Positions 45,714 to 58,481 of a stretch of 64,000 bases of DNA are shown piece after piece. This DNA comes from Nipponacmea schrenckii (Eukaryota > Mollusca > Gastropoda > Lottiidae): positions 18,507,398 to 18,571,397 of the forward strand of contig JAUJPP010000003.1 of NCBI GenBank assembly GCA_030562195.1, read 5' to 3'. A model generated the notes under the pieces. It did no database searches. It worked only from the letters and a program-made list of their open reading frames with translations, and was not told where the DNA came from. The position numbers and the translations under genes are program-made. Position 1 is the stretch's first letter. Each line of letters starts with the position of its first letter.

Positions 45714-48513
45714 GACACATTCTTGACTGAAATTGTCACAAGTGAAATTTAACCATTGCCAGAAAGTGTATCAGCGATCTTCAAACGAGTCGAAACAATA
45801 CTCTTTGGACAATTATGTAAATGTCAAGCATCTTGGAGTATAATTTGTAAAAGAGTATAAAGTGTTGGTTCCAATGGAGTCGAAAACAAAACGCAGAATT
45901 CGTTATTCTAAAGGGAAAAAAAATCGTCTTCCAACAACTTGAAAATTTTTAAACTTCAATTATGATAAATCTTTACGCTTGCATATTGAAACGATGATTT
46001 TAAATTTCAATTAACAAGAGCTGGGCTTAAATATCGGAGCAATCGCTGTATTAGAAGCGCAATTATATGCCAATTTCCTTGAGATTATAGCGAGATGTAA
46101 AAACTGTAATTTTAGCCTTTTAACTAGAGCTACGATAATTTCAATGTAACACTTAAGCCGATTCCTTTTAATACAATTTCCATCTATGTTACATAGGACC
46201 AAGTGAATTGCAGTACAAATAGACGAAATGATGTAATATTGAATAATGTGTTGATAAACTAAAAATATAAGACATTGAAAATGAATACAGCGCTATGAAA
46301 AAGTCACAACCAAATTGTACAGTAATAAATATTTGAAAGAAAAGAATTATAAGACCCCTTTTTTTTACGTAACTAAATCAATACTTTATTTCATGTGAGA
46401 AAGCATTTAGAGTTGAAAGTATTCTTATCTTTATTAGAAAACACTAGCATGGCTGTGTTCAATTATTCGAACATAATAGATATTTATAATGCATTAAGAA
46501 TCAATCATGTAGTACACTCATGTCTTCGGAATATGATGTTACTCCAAAACTAAGCAACCATTTAGGAGATTTCTTTTTTGGCTAATATTGTATAATAATA
46601 GTAGTAATTCATATTATTCATAGTAATTCGATGATGTGATAGTTTAATTTATACTATTAATGCAAATAAATTAATGAAAAGAAGATACTCTAGATTTTTA
46701 CAAAATTAGAAATATACAATTATATAAATCTGAATGAAATATAAATGAAAAATAAATGTGTTGAAAGCCTTACCAATACCATCAATATGACACTTTGTCC
46801 TTCAATCTGTTCCCCTAAGCGAATTAAAGTCAATCATTTTTCTATCATGAAAGCATTTTCTTTTATTAAAAGTTAGCAGTATTGATAAGTCCAGCTACGT
46901 GTACAAAGGATTGAAAAGTTGAAGACAACTACAATATCCGAGAAGGAATGGATCTTTTGAACTCGGTCGTTGAGTTTACAAGAGAAATGTTATGAAGAGA
47001 AGCACGAATCAATGATTAAACGATATATGGTTCCATCCGTTCTGATTACTTCTTTTGAACAATCTGAAAATAATGGAATTGAGTAACAGTGATATTGTTA
47101 CCATGAGTAAAATTGTCTGAAGAAAGTCAGGTATGAAATTTAATCGAGTCGCAAGGAGATATCAGACATAATATTTATTAGATGAATAGAAATGTTTCAT
47201 ACTGTCTGATTAAAAAAAAAATATCAATTAATAACAAGAGATTCTTCAGTCTTATTATCAGACGGCTGCCAGATATTCACAATACTGTAATGACATTGTT
47301 ATGTGGACATATCGCTGTAGGTCTTATTTTTGTTTTTGTACCAGCAAGCCACTTTGTACAATATACTGAGGTAGTTTTAGACTGAGAAGGTTCTTCCAGG
47401 TTGATCGCAATCATCTTCTTCTATTTTTAAAAGGGAATTGTTTTAATGCTTTAGAACTGTTCATACACTGAATACTATATATTGACTAATACTTTATCAA
47501 TTCTTGTGTAAGATTTAAAATAAAAAACTTTTTACAATATCAAATCTTCTGAATTTTATTTCTACAGAGATGGAGAAGGGAAAAATTGTCAGGGAGTGGC
47601 TATAAAGCATAAACAAATAAGGAGAGGCTTTAACAAAAGTGAACTAATTTGAATATATTCAAACCATAGACACCTCAATAATCACAAATAAACTGTTGGT
47701 GTTTCAGAATCACATTAACCAGATGTGATTCTACTATCAACCAAGTTTCAAATTTTAATTAAACAGCTCACGAAATGTTTGAATACCTTGGTGTATTAAA
47801 ATTAGACATTATTAATGGGTTGATGAAAAAAAATAGGAGAATGTTAAATGTTTTAAATAACTAGGGTTTTGAAAAAACAATGTCAATACGACGTCAATCA
47901 ATGACAAGTGATTTGAAAATATTTTTTTCTTTGTAATTCCTACCATTTAGAAAATAGATAATATTATAACATAATCTGTTCGACAGAGATATTTTCACTT
48001 TATTACATCTAGTTGGCCTAGTATATAGGTTTTATTTAAAGATCAAAATAATGTTGTTGTTAATTGTTGTCTTTTTCGCAAGACCCTTCAAGATTTAACA
48101 CGTGACAATTCCACGTCCAATAAGCAATACATAATACATGTTCAATCCATTTACTAAATTTACAGTCGGTACTCGAATTCTTAACTTGTATGGATATTTT
48201 CACTACAGTGGTTACAATATAGTTATTATTGTAATAAATTTTAAGCAAAGTAAGTAATACAGCTCCTGTCCATCTACAAAAACTTAAATGAACCAAGTGA
48301 CTTTATGACACAAAACCTTTACTTGGCCTACTCGTCTAATTTAAAACCTTATCTCAATAGAGAGTGAATTAAAGAAAAAAATTTTGATTGTTGAAAGCTG
48401 AAAATTTGTTCATTATAAATCTGTTCGAATTTTGTCTTTAAGTTAAAAAATCAATAAAATGTATCTATAAAATCGCTTACTTTCCCCAATGCATGCGTAA
48501 TTTCAACAGTTTA

Positions 48514-48886
48514 CTACGGTGGTCCGTATACGACATCATTGGGATATAATAAAAAAAAAAACTGGAATATAAGTTAAAATTTTTAGTGTTTTGTTTAAAT
48601 TGCACGTTGATAGCAGTTTTATTTTGAATGAACCTGTCTGTCTACTAGTCACTCACGTGCTAACCACATTTCAACATGACCTCCAGTCACTTGAAAAAAA
48701 AATTTTAATTCAAAATTCTAGAATTATCACCAGGTGAAAATTAATTCTCGCATAGGTGAAAATTCAAGTTTTTAATTGAATATTATTGAATTATCACCCG
48801 GGTGAAAATACAAATTTTAAAATTATATTCCATTTTTTCAACTTGAAATTAAAAAACTAAATGATGTCGTATACGGACCACCGTAG
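48514..48886 (+). mobile_element. MITE-1 (373 bp) with 27-bp perfect terminal inverted repeats
   Basis: CTACGGTGGTCCGTATACGA... at 48,514-48,540 is the exact complement of ...TCGTATACGGACCACCGTAG at 48,860-48,886. TTTA on both sides (48,510-48,513 and 48,887-48,890) is a possible 4-bp target duplication. The interior is AT-rich with repeated ATTATCACC-GGTGAAAAT motifs and no coding sequence. The superfamily is not assignable from these ends. Confidence 0.88.
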
Positions 48887-48894
48887 TTTACAGT

Positions 48895-49372
48895 TTAAAG
48901 GGGCACAATCTTGATTTTTAGGGGTCGTTTTGGGCCTTGGTTACATTTAAACAGTCCTCAGAAATACTCAAGCTCTAAGAAAATCGCAAAATACCTTGAA
49001 ATATACCTCAAAAATTTCACTTTTTATTTTTTTCGTGCTGTACGCGGCTGGTCTTCAGTCAGTCTGAAAATTGTGTGTCCTGTTGACAAAATCTACAATT
49101 GTTATTACATGTACTTTCTTTTTGTTTTATCAGTGTGGGCCTGCGCAGTAGTCTATTTATAACTCTTTGATTTTCCAATATGGCGGGACGTTCATAATGT
49201 CTTAAGACATTATGATTTTCAAACACGGATAAATATGTATACTCATGGATTTGAAGGCTCAAATTTCAATGGTAAGCTCTGTAGACTATTTCTGATTAGC
49301 TAACCAAAAGAGTTCATGTGTTTGAGGCTGTCGGATGATTGTCCGAAACAAATCAAGACTGTGCCCCTTTAA
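48895..49372 (+). mobile_element. MITE-2 (478 bp), copy A
   Basis: Ends TTAAAGGGGCACAATCTTGA and TCAAGACTGTGCCCCTTTAA, about 22 bp of near-perfect inverted repeat (one mismatch, AAT against AGT). A second copy lies at 58,003-58,481. It sits only eight bases right of MITE-1. Small open frames inside have no family resemblance. Confidence 0.88.
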
Positions 49373-49704
49373 GCCAGAAAATGCTAAGCACATTGCAATA
49401 GTTTCAATTCAAATGTTGCCTAGACTTAAGTTCGTGGTATATGATTTTCTGAACATACAAGAAATATGCAAATTACATAAAAAGTTTCATGGTTGCTATT
49501 AAACAACACCTGAAAGCTGCTGTAATGCGTGAAATCAGATAAGATTAAGACATATTCCAACGAAATATCTGCATAATGATAACCACTCAATGTTTAACAA
49601 GCTATGTACATCAATAACATCAATAGAAGCAATATTAATTATTATGTGAGAAAATTGATAGTACGTCTAACATAAGCTTAAAACTTTGACATTATCATAA
49701 TCAT

Positions 49705-50820
49705 GACACATTCTTGACTGAAATTGCCACAATTTAAACATTGCCAGAAAGTGTTATGGCGATCTTCAAACGAGACGAAACAATACTCTTTGGACAAATA
49801 TGTAAATGTCAAGCATCTTGGAGTATAATTTGTATAAGAGTATAAAGTGTTGGTTCAAATGTGATAAATCTCAACATATTGAAACGATGATTTTGATTTT
49901 CACTTTTTGCTGTATTAGAAGCGCATTTATATGCCAATTTCCTTGAGATAATACACTGAACCCATTCTTTTTAACCCAATTTCCATCCATGTTACATAGG
50001 ACCAAGTGAATTGCAGTACAAATAGACGAAATGATGTTATGTTGAATAACGCTTTAATAAAAAACAAATATAAGTCATGGAATGTAAACATAGCGCTATG
50101 AAATATTCACAAACAGATTATACAGTAATGAATATTTGATAGAAAAGAATTATACCATCTCTTTTTGACGTAGTTGAATCAACACTTTATTTCACATGAT
50201 AAAGCTTTTAGAGTTGAAAGTATTCATAATTTCATTAGAAAACATTAACTTGGCCGTGTTCAATCATTCCAACACAATAGATATTCATAAGATGATGCAC
50301 ATTTAGAAATACATTTAATAACTAAACCTGTCATCCTTCTAGCGAGACCATACTCGCAATATTAAACACGTGACAATACCAATACATAATAATTATATAA
50401 AACCCCTTTTTGCTACAGTGGCTATGATATAGTTAAGTTTGTAATAAAATTGTAATAAAATTGGAAAAAAAATCATCTCACAGCTCCTGTCAATTTACAA
50501 CAAACCAAAGGTGTGAAATTAACTGAGTGACTTTATGAACTTGTTATATAAATCTTTTTTTTATTTAATACCTTATCTCAAGAAAGAGTTGATTCATAAT
50601 AGAATATTTATTGTTTTGTTTTATGTGAATTTATCCATTATAAAACTGATCGAATTTGTCCCTAAGAACTAAAATGAAATGCTTGGTTAATAACTAAAAT
50701 AAAACTATTGTTAAAAAGCCGATGCCAAGCAATTTGCAATAATATCAATTCATATGTTGCCAAAACTCTAGTTCATGTGATATGATCTTCTGAAGGTCCA
50801 AGAAATATGCACATTTCCCA
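49705..50820 (+). repeat. Diverged segmental duplication, copy B
   Basis: Begins GACACATTCTTGACTGAAAT like copy A and ends around GAAATATGCACATTTCC, matching GAAATATGCAAATTAC at 49,480. It has neither MITE: ATTGTTAAAAAGCCGATGCC at about 50,710 stands where copy A has both. It is thus an approximate empty site. Confidence 0.7.
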
Positions 50821-51181
50821 TGTTTTTATTAACTAAAATTAATTCACAAAAATTAGAAATCTATGTATCATGTGAAATTGTAGCTAAGGGAGATGAGAAG
50901 TTCTATAGTAGGTCAAGGTCAAACATTATGAACTTGCAAATCGAAGCCTATAAGAGAAATCTTTGACATATAATTTTGCAGAGACAAATTCGAAGCTTGA
51001 TACAGGAATGTAAGAGGACCCTGATAAATTTCAAAGTTAAAATTTAAAACAAAAATCAGATTAAAAATGGCGGACGATAAGTATTTTTCTGATATTTTGA
51101 TCTTTTTCAAGACGGTGGCATAACAATTAGGAATTCTTATTCACGACATACGTACTACATGGCAAACATTTGCCTTGAAAG

Positions 51182-51571
51182 ATACGCCCACTTTAAAGTA
51201 CATTTCTATTTTAATACAGGTTGAAACTCCAACATTATTTTGGCCTTATCCAAGATCTCACTTATATACATGATCCCACCAAATTGCATTCAAATCCGAT
51301 AAAAACTGTTGTTTCTATCGCTTTCACCAGCCAATTTCGACGTGCTTTGACTATCTCAAGGGCAATAACTAATAAAACCGTTCATCGACAAATCGTCAAT
51401 ATCAGATTGACAAGATCTCATCAATATAAATTGATCACATCAAATTTCATTCAAATACGAAGAAATCTGCGTCTCTATCGCGGTCACAAGCAAACTGTGG
51501 ACGGGCCGACCGACAAACCGACAGGCAGGGATAACAACAATATACGACTACATTTTAATGTGGGCGTTTAA
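51182..51571 (-). mobile_element. Short 161-bp-family element
   Basis: Starts ATACGCCCACTTTAAAGTAC without the GATAGCTTGCC hairpin. It has about two units (ATCGCTTTCACCAGCCAATT, GGGCAATAACTAATAAAACC), then the pentamer block (GACGGGCCGACCGACAAACC), ATACGACTACATTTTAATGT and GGGCGTTTA. The wording of the units matches the subfamily at 24,655. Confidence 0.65.
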
Positions 51572-52494
51572 AAATATTAGATATTGTAAGTACAATTTCT
51601 TTGGAATGATGATTTGTTTAGTTGCTAAGAATTATCCAGAAACACCGAATTTTGTGATTTTTGACAAATACTTCTTTGGATCCTTAAAAAATAAAATAAT
51701 TATAATGTGTCTTCTATCCACCTACCAAGTTTTGTTATATAGAATACATTATATAGAAGATCTAAATTCTTTAACTGCAGTCTGCTCAGAAATTATTTCA
51801 AGATGACGCACAAGACATTTTAAACAGTTGTAGACCAATTTCCAAAAGTTAGTAGTTTTCGACTCGAAAGGCATAAAAATAATAATATCTAACATATTAA
51901 CGACGAACAATATAGATTTGAAATAAATAACTATAATTGAGTACTATCAATGATTAAAATACAGATGTGACGTCAACCTTTGATCTTTCGGGATTAACTG
52001 ACAACTACTTGCATTAAATACTCTCATACTTTATTCAAGGAACTTAATCCAGGGCTTCTTGCGTTTGAATTTTTTTTTTCATTTAAAACTTTTAATTTAT
52101 CATCACATCATTGATTTCAAATGAAGAGTGTCTGATAGGCATTCTTCAGCCAGAATCTTCTTCAGCACTTAATCACCCGTTGATGCTACACACATTTTCT
52201 TGTTTTAAGTATATCTTTCAAGGCTCAAACATTTTAATTACACGTTTGTTTGTAAACAAAACTAATGTGAATTTACAGTCAGCTGTTAATTTGTTAATCT
52301 ATATTTTAGTGTTTGTTAATGGATATTAGGTCTGTCAATGCGTCTTATAAATACCGCTGTCCTCGGATCTCCTGTCCTCTTTCAACGGTCATTATAAGAC
52401 GTATTGACATACTTTCGACCATTAACTTTTACATTCATCCTGATTTATTGGGTCCACTCATCGTGATTAGGGATATAACCATTTTTTTTATAAA
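51572..52494. other. Intergenic, no gene seen
   Basis: No coding motif or repeat end was recognised. Confidence 0.4.
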
Positions 52495-52748
52495 AGATAG
52501 TTGGGAATCAGTTTTGTAGCTCATTATAATACAGTTTAACAACCCGGGTAACTTGGTATTAAGCGATGTTGTATTGTGCGACGCATGATATAATCTTGGA
52601 ATCTTATTGAATAATTCTTCCAGATAGTTGGGAATCAATTTTGTAGCTCAGTATAATACAGTTTAACAACCCGGGTAACTTAGCATTAAGCGATGTTGTA
52701 TTGTGCGACACATGGTATAATCTTTGAATCGTATTGAATAATTCTTCC
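52495..52748 (+). repeat. 127-bp tandem duplication
   Basis: AGATAGTTGGGAATC to GAATAATTCTTCC occurs at 52,495 and again, offset 127 bp, at 52,622. About 8 differences separate the two units. It stands just before the 3.24-kb duplication but is not part of it. Confidence 0.9.
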
Positions 52749-52760
52749 AGACGAAGCAAC

Positions 52761-55700
52761 AATTTTTAATTGGTTGATTCAAAGCTCTCCCAATATAATC
52801 CTGGTGATTTGGGTTGATTTCTTCGTCTAAGATCACTTGCTCAATTGGAGTCACCATAATTTTCAGAGTGGTTAGGGGAATTAAGATTATTCCCAATGGG
52901 TTTATCTAGATGGTAGGTGACATCGAGTCAATGACCTTTCTTTCTTATCCTTAAAGAAGTTTTTTTTCCTACATATTGCAAGAATATTGACCGTTAAAAG
53001 AAAAATGTTTTTCAAAATGAAACAAGAACTTCCTTTATACCTTCAAAATAATATTTGTATCGTTTTTTAAAACATTCCAAATTTTCCTTTCGGTGCGCGT
53101 TTAGCTGGTTTTTTTCTTTTTTACCAGTAGTAAAAAATGAAGTATAAAATGAACCGCATGTTATCTACGAATTTCTAAAATATCGGTATGTATTAGCTCA
53201 TCTGTAGAGTCCAATCAGGTTTGTCAATATACGTCTGCAGGCTTCCTCTTCGAAGGATTTTCTGTAAAAGTAAACAATTTTTTTTAAAAACGTTGCACTT
53301 TCGAAATCGCATCTAAAAGTAAAAGTGATGAAGTACTGTCGTGGGTATAAATTTGAAAACTTTATGAAGCATACTAATTTCACAGGATGACAGTGTTCGG
53401 ACGCTTAAGTTTACTACTGTCTTATCCAAAAACGGTCCACCCAACATCTAGTTTAAATGAGTAAGGCTGTTCGTGGGTATAAATTTGAAAACTTTATGAA
53501 GCATACTAATTTCACAGGATGACAGTGTTCGGACGCTTAAGTTTACTACTGTCTTATCCAAAAACGGTCCACCCCACATCTAGTTTAAATGAGTAAGGCT
53601 GTTCTTCGCTGTGATATCGGTCCAGTGGATAATGCTTTTTGATATTAGACAGTTCTGTCAAATTCTGGGATGGTCGTTGCATCTGTTGATGGTTCTGATT
53701 AGATGAGACTGTTAAACTTTGTGAGGTTTTTAATGGCTGCAAGAAAATCTCGATTTAGTAAAACACAGCTTGGTATTGGAGTGGCATACATGGAGGCTAA
53801 TGGAAACATTAAACACGTTGTGATTTACAGATTAACACAATAATACGTCAATACGTGTGTGCTTTTCAGTAGGACAATTACAATGACACACAATAATTAT
53901 ATTTATATTGAAAAGGGAGTTGATCAATTATGGTACTTTCACTACTTTCATGACCTAACAACGAAATATATAAAACCAAATGATAGTAACCTGAAATTTA
54001 TGATGGGAAATCTAAATCGATCGTCTAATATTATGATTAAATAATGATGATACATGTATATCATATTGGTCTCCTAAACAACAGTTCATTTCATATCTGC
54101 ACACATAATGACCATTACTATTTTAGTTAAAAGTCGTATTGTATTACATCATTAGGTTAATCCTAGGATATTTTAAAGATTCTCTCCATATCCATGAAGA
54201 TTTTGTACTTGAGTTTGTCAAGTCAATATCCATTTTTTACCAACATTCTATTTAGCTTCTACATCAAATATGGAGGGCTGATAAGAATGCTTTAGGTTTA
54301 CATAACTAATAATTATAGGACGAAGATAATATCAAAAGGCCAATAGCTGTTCTTTGTTTGTGTGACCTTCAAACTTCAAGAAAAACCTTAAAGGAAATTA
54401 TTTTGAAATAATGAACTACCGGTTTGTGACTGAAGAAGAAGGTAATAGCCATAGTGTTTTGAAATGCTGAGAGTTTCATTATAATTGACTACCTCGAGAA
54501 ACGAGGAGGGAAACTCTACCCGATTGCAATTGTATAAATATGGCTTGCAAACCGTTGCTTATTCACTATATATTTTCGATAAAAGGAACATCTTGGTAAC
54601 AAACGTAATGTTGACAATAATGAATAACTGAATGCTGATATGGATGAGTTTTTATGGACGGCTCAAAAGGAGTTGTTTAAAGAATGAACACATGAACAAG
54701 TAATGTATTATCTAGTGTGCCTAAAAACTTTTGACCATGAAGTTATGTAGCTGACTTGATATATAAGCAAAGGAAAACCAATTAAATGTAACATGTTACT
54801 TAAAATTTATGCAGAGGAAAAGCCAATTCAATGTTACATTTATGTTCAATGTTACAATAAGGAAATGAAAAGATGATCTTGAAAGAAATATCATAATATA
54901 AAGAAACTTGATTAAAGTAAGATACACGCGAGACTTGATCTCGAGTTTATAACTTATATCAAGTTAAACTAAAATCATTGTCATTAAATATATACACAAT
55001 ATAATCTGATGTAACATCCTTCTGTCTTAGATTTTTTATGTCTCATTAAGCCACATTGTTGTACGCTTATTGGCTTCAAAGACACACTGTTTGTTTTATA
55101 TATAAACTACATACAAAACATGGTTATTAGTCTCTATGAACCAATTGTTTTTTCCGGAACAGCTTCTTTCAACTGTGGAGCCACATTGATGCTCAGATAT
55201 ATCGCTTTTCATGTATGATGAAAAATAGATTATGTCGTAAAATTGAGATAAGCCACCTTGCTTCCAGACATTGAATATGGTAGTTTATTCTAATCGACAT
55301 CAAGTAATTTGATCATAATCACTTTAATCTCTACGACAGAATACAGAATACAGTCGCCATATTAAATAATAATAAATGCTTTTGAGACAACGTGATATCA
55401 GACTACAGTAGCGACCAAGGTTACATTCTTTAAGAGATTGTAAAAAAGTTACCTAAAAACATAAATAGATTTACAATCAGAAGACACTGCGTCCTACACA
55501 CTGATCACCTTATTTCATGATTTGTGACGCCATCAAGCCTATGGTTCTAGTGAAATTGCAGGAATCACAGACGTCTGGTTGAAATTGTAATTGTGCAAAT
55601 CTATGCCACCAATTTCTCCGATATACATAAAAAATTAAGATAGCCTCTTTATAAGCATTTTTAAGAAACGGTAAGTGAAATATCCTCAGAAACGAAAGAA

Positions 55701-56000
55701 TAATGTAAGTATTAAAGGATTACCAAGATAACTATGAGTATGATCCCGGCAAAAACAGAGATAATACCATTGGGATTTTTGGTCAGTAAAGCTGTTCGAA
55801 AGTGTTGAAATGTCAAGTGGGTCTTACGGTTTGGAATTTTGGGTTGTAAAATTTCAGTTATGTAATGCTACGAAAGGTAATGCCCTAGAAGGAAATTACT
55901 TCCTGTGTTAACCATTAACTCTAATAAGTGATACATTAATGGTCACTATTCAATTACTTTCAATTACCGTAATAACAAGTGAGCAGACACTTCCACTTTC
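52761..56000 (+). repeat. 3.24-kb tandem duplication, copy A
   Basis: From AATTTTTAATTGGTTGATTC to CACTTCCACTTTC. The following 3.7 kb repeats it with very few substitutions and indels. Contains a 132-bp tandem pair and, on the minus strand (53,554-53,742), an open frame preceded by a splice-acceptor-like TTTTCTTGCAG. No product is recognised. It holds the empty site (TTGATATATAAGCAAAGG, about 54,756-54,773) for MITE-2. Confidence 0.95.
53341..53604 (+). repeat. 132-bp tandem pair (in copy A)
   Basis: GTGGGTATAAATTTGAAAAC begins at 53,341 and again at 53,473; each unit runs to GTAAGGCTGTTC. The pair existed before the 3.24-kb duplication because copy B has it too. Confidence 0.9.
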
Positions 56001-56579
56001 AATTTTTAATTGGTTGATTCAAAGCTCTCCCAATATAATCCTGGTGATTTGGGTTGATTTCTTCGTCTAAGATCACTTGCTCAATTGGAGTCACCATAAT
56101 TTTCAGAGTGGTTAGGGGAATTAAGATTATTCCCAATGGGTTTATCTAGATGGTAGGTGACATCGAGTCAATGACCTTTCTTTCTTATCCTTAAAGAAGT
56201 TTTTTTTCCTACATATTGCAAGAATATTGACCGTTAAAAGAAAAATGTTTTTCAAAATGAAACAAGAACTTCCTTTATACCTTCAAAATAATATTTGTAT
56301 CGTTTTTTAAAACATTCCAAATTTTCCTTTCGGTGAGCGTTTAGCTGTTTTTTTCTTTTTTACCAGTAGTAAAAAATGAAGTATAAAATGAACCGCATGT
56401 TATCACGAATTTCTAAAATATCGGTATGTATTAGCTCATCTGTAGAGTCCAATCAGGTTTGTCAATATACGTCTGCAGGCTTCCTCTTCGAAGGATTTTC
56501 TGTAAAAGTAAACAATTTTTTTTAAAAACGTTGCACTTTCGAAATCGCATCTAAAAGTAAAAGTGATGAACGTACTGTC

Positions 56580-56843
56580 GTGGGTATAAATTTGAAAACT
56601 TTATGAAGCATACTAATTTCACAGGATGACAGTGTTCGGACGCTTAAGTTTACTACTGTCTTATCCAAAAACGGTCCACCCCACATCTAGTTTAAATGAG
56701 TAAGGCTGTTCGTGGGTATAAATTTGAAAACTTTATGAAGCATACTAATTTCACAGGATGACAGTGTTCGGACGCTTAAGTTTACTACTGTCTTATCCAA
56801 AAACGTTCCACCCCACATCTAGTTTAAATGAGTAAGGCTGTTC
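56580..56843 (+). repeat. 132-bp tandem pair (in copy B)
   Basis: Same pair as at 53,341; units begin at 56,580 and 56,712. Confidence 0.9.
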
Positions 56844-58002
56844 TTCGCTGTGATATCGGTCCAGTGGATAATGCTTTTTGATATTAGACAGTTCTGTCAA
56901 ATTCTGGGATGGTCGTTGCATCTGTTGATGGTTCTGATTAGATGAGACTGTTAAACTTTGTGAGGTTTTTAATGGCTGCAAGAAAATCTCGATTTAGTAA
57001 AACACAGCTTGGTATTGGAGTGGCATACATGGAGGCTAATGGAAACATTAAACACGTTGTGATTTACAGATTAACACAATAATACGTCAATACGTGTGTG
57101 CTTTTCAGTAGGACAATTACAATGACACACAATAATTATATTTATATTGAAAAGGGAGTTGATCAATTATGGTACTTTCACTACTTTCATGACCTAACAA
57201 CGAAATATATAAAACCAAATGATAGTAACCTGAAATTTATGATGGGAAATCTAAATCGATCGTCTAATATTATGATTAAATAATGATGATACATGTATAT
57301 CATATTGGTCTCCTAAACAACAGTTCATTTCATATCTGCACACATAATGACCATTACTATTTTAGTTAAAAGTCGTATTGTATTACATCATTAGGTTAAT
57401 CCTAGGATATTTTAAAGATTCTCTCCATATCCATGAAGATTTTGTACTTGAGTTTGTCAAGTCAATATCCATTTTTTACCAACATTCTATTTAGCTTCTA
57501 CATCAAATATGGAGGGCTGATAAGAATGCTTTAGGTTTACATAACTAATAATTATAGGACGAAGATAATATCAAAAGGCCAATAGCTGTTCTTTGTTTGT
57601 GTGACCTTCAAACTTCAAGAAAAACCTTAAAGGAAATTATTTTGAAATAATGAACTACCGGTTTGTGACTGAAGAAGAAGGTAATAGCCATAGTGTTTTG
57701 AAATGCTGAGAGTTTCATTATAATTGACTACCTCGAGAAACGAGGAGGGAAACTCTACCCGATTGCAATTGTATAAATATGGCTTGCAAACCGTTGCTTA
57801 TTCACTATATATTTTCGATAAAAGGAACATCTTGGTAACAAACGTAATGTTGACAATAATGAATAACTGAATGCTGATATGGATGAGTTTTTATGGACGG
57901 CTCAAAAGGAGTTGTTTAAAGAATGAACACATGAACAAGTAATGTATTATCTAGTGTGCCTAAAAACTTTTGACCATGAAGTTATGTAGCTGACTTGATA
58001 TA

Positions 58003-58481
58003 TTAAAGGGGCACAATCTTGATTTTTAGGGGTCGTTTCGGGCCTTTGTTACATTTAAACAGTCCTCAGAAATACTCAAGCTTTAAGAAAATCGCAAAAT
58101 ACCTTGAAATATACCTCAAAAATTTCACTTTTTATTTTTTTTCGTGCTGTACGCGGCTGGTCTTCAGTCAGTCTGAAAATTGTGTGTCCTGTTGACAAAA
58201 TCTACAATTGTTATTACATGTACTTTCTTTTTGTTTTATCAGTGTGGGCCTGCGCAGTAGTCTATTTATAACTCTTTGATTTTCCAATATGGCGGGACGT
58301 TCATAATATCTTAAGACATTATGATTTTCAAACACGGATAAATATGTATACCCATGGATTTGAAGGCTCAAATTTCAAAGGTAAGCTCTGTAGACTATTT
58401 CTGATTTGCTAAACAAAAGATTTCATGTGTTTGAGGCTGTCGGATGATTGTCCGAAACAAATCAAGACTGTGCCCCTTTAA
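58003..58481 (+). mobile_element. MITE-2 (479 bp), copy B, recent insertion
   Basis: TTAAAGGGGCACAATC to GTGCCCCTTTAA, about 98 per cent like the copy at 48,895. Left flank GACTTGATATA, right flank TACGTAAGCAAAGG; the paralogous empty site reads GACTTGATATATAAGCAAAGG. That fits a TA target duplication with two altered or added bases (CG) on the right. Confidence 0.93.

Larger units (their letters stand above)
45714..49480 (+). repeat. Diverged segmental duplication, copy A
   Basis: Blocks at 45,714-45,890, 46,060-46,560, 48,080-48,450 and 49,373-49,480 recur in the same order and orientation at 49,705-50,820, with roughly 10-20 per cent difference by eye. Copy A is longer because it holds about 1.5 kb without a match (46,560-48,080) and two MITEs. 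It probably lies within the GPCR intron. No gene is seen in it. Confidence 0.7.

Noticed and set aside
49059..49262. Open frame inside MITE-2 (also at 58,168-58,371)
   Set aside because: It lies wholly within a terminal-inverted-repeat element, has no family motif and no start context; conserved only because the MITE copies are recent.
52663..52896. Minus-strand open frame with MVTPIEQVILDEEINPNHQD
   Set aside because: No family recognised. It straddles the boundary of the 3.24-kb duplication, and its end is created by that junction. A small exon cannot be excluded.
53859..54044. Plus-strand open frame of 61 codons repeated at 57,098
   Set aside because: It is repeated only because the whole 3.24-kb segment is duplicated. 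Composition is like the surrounding AT-rich DNA, and no motif is present.
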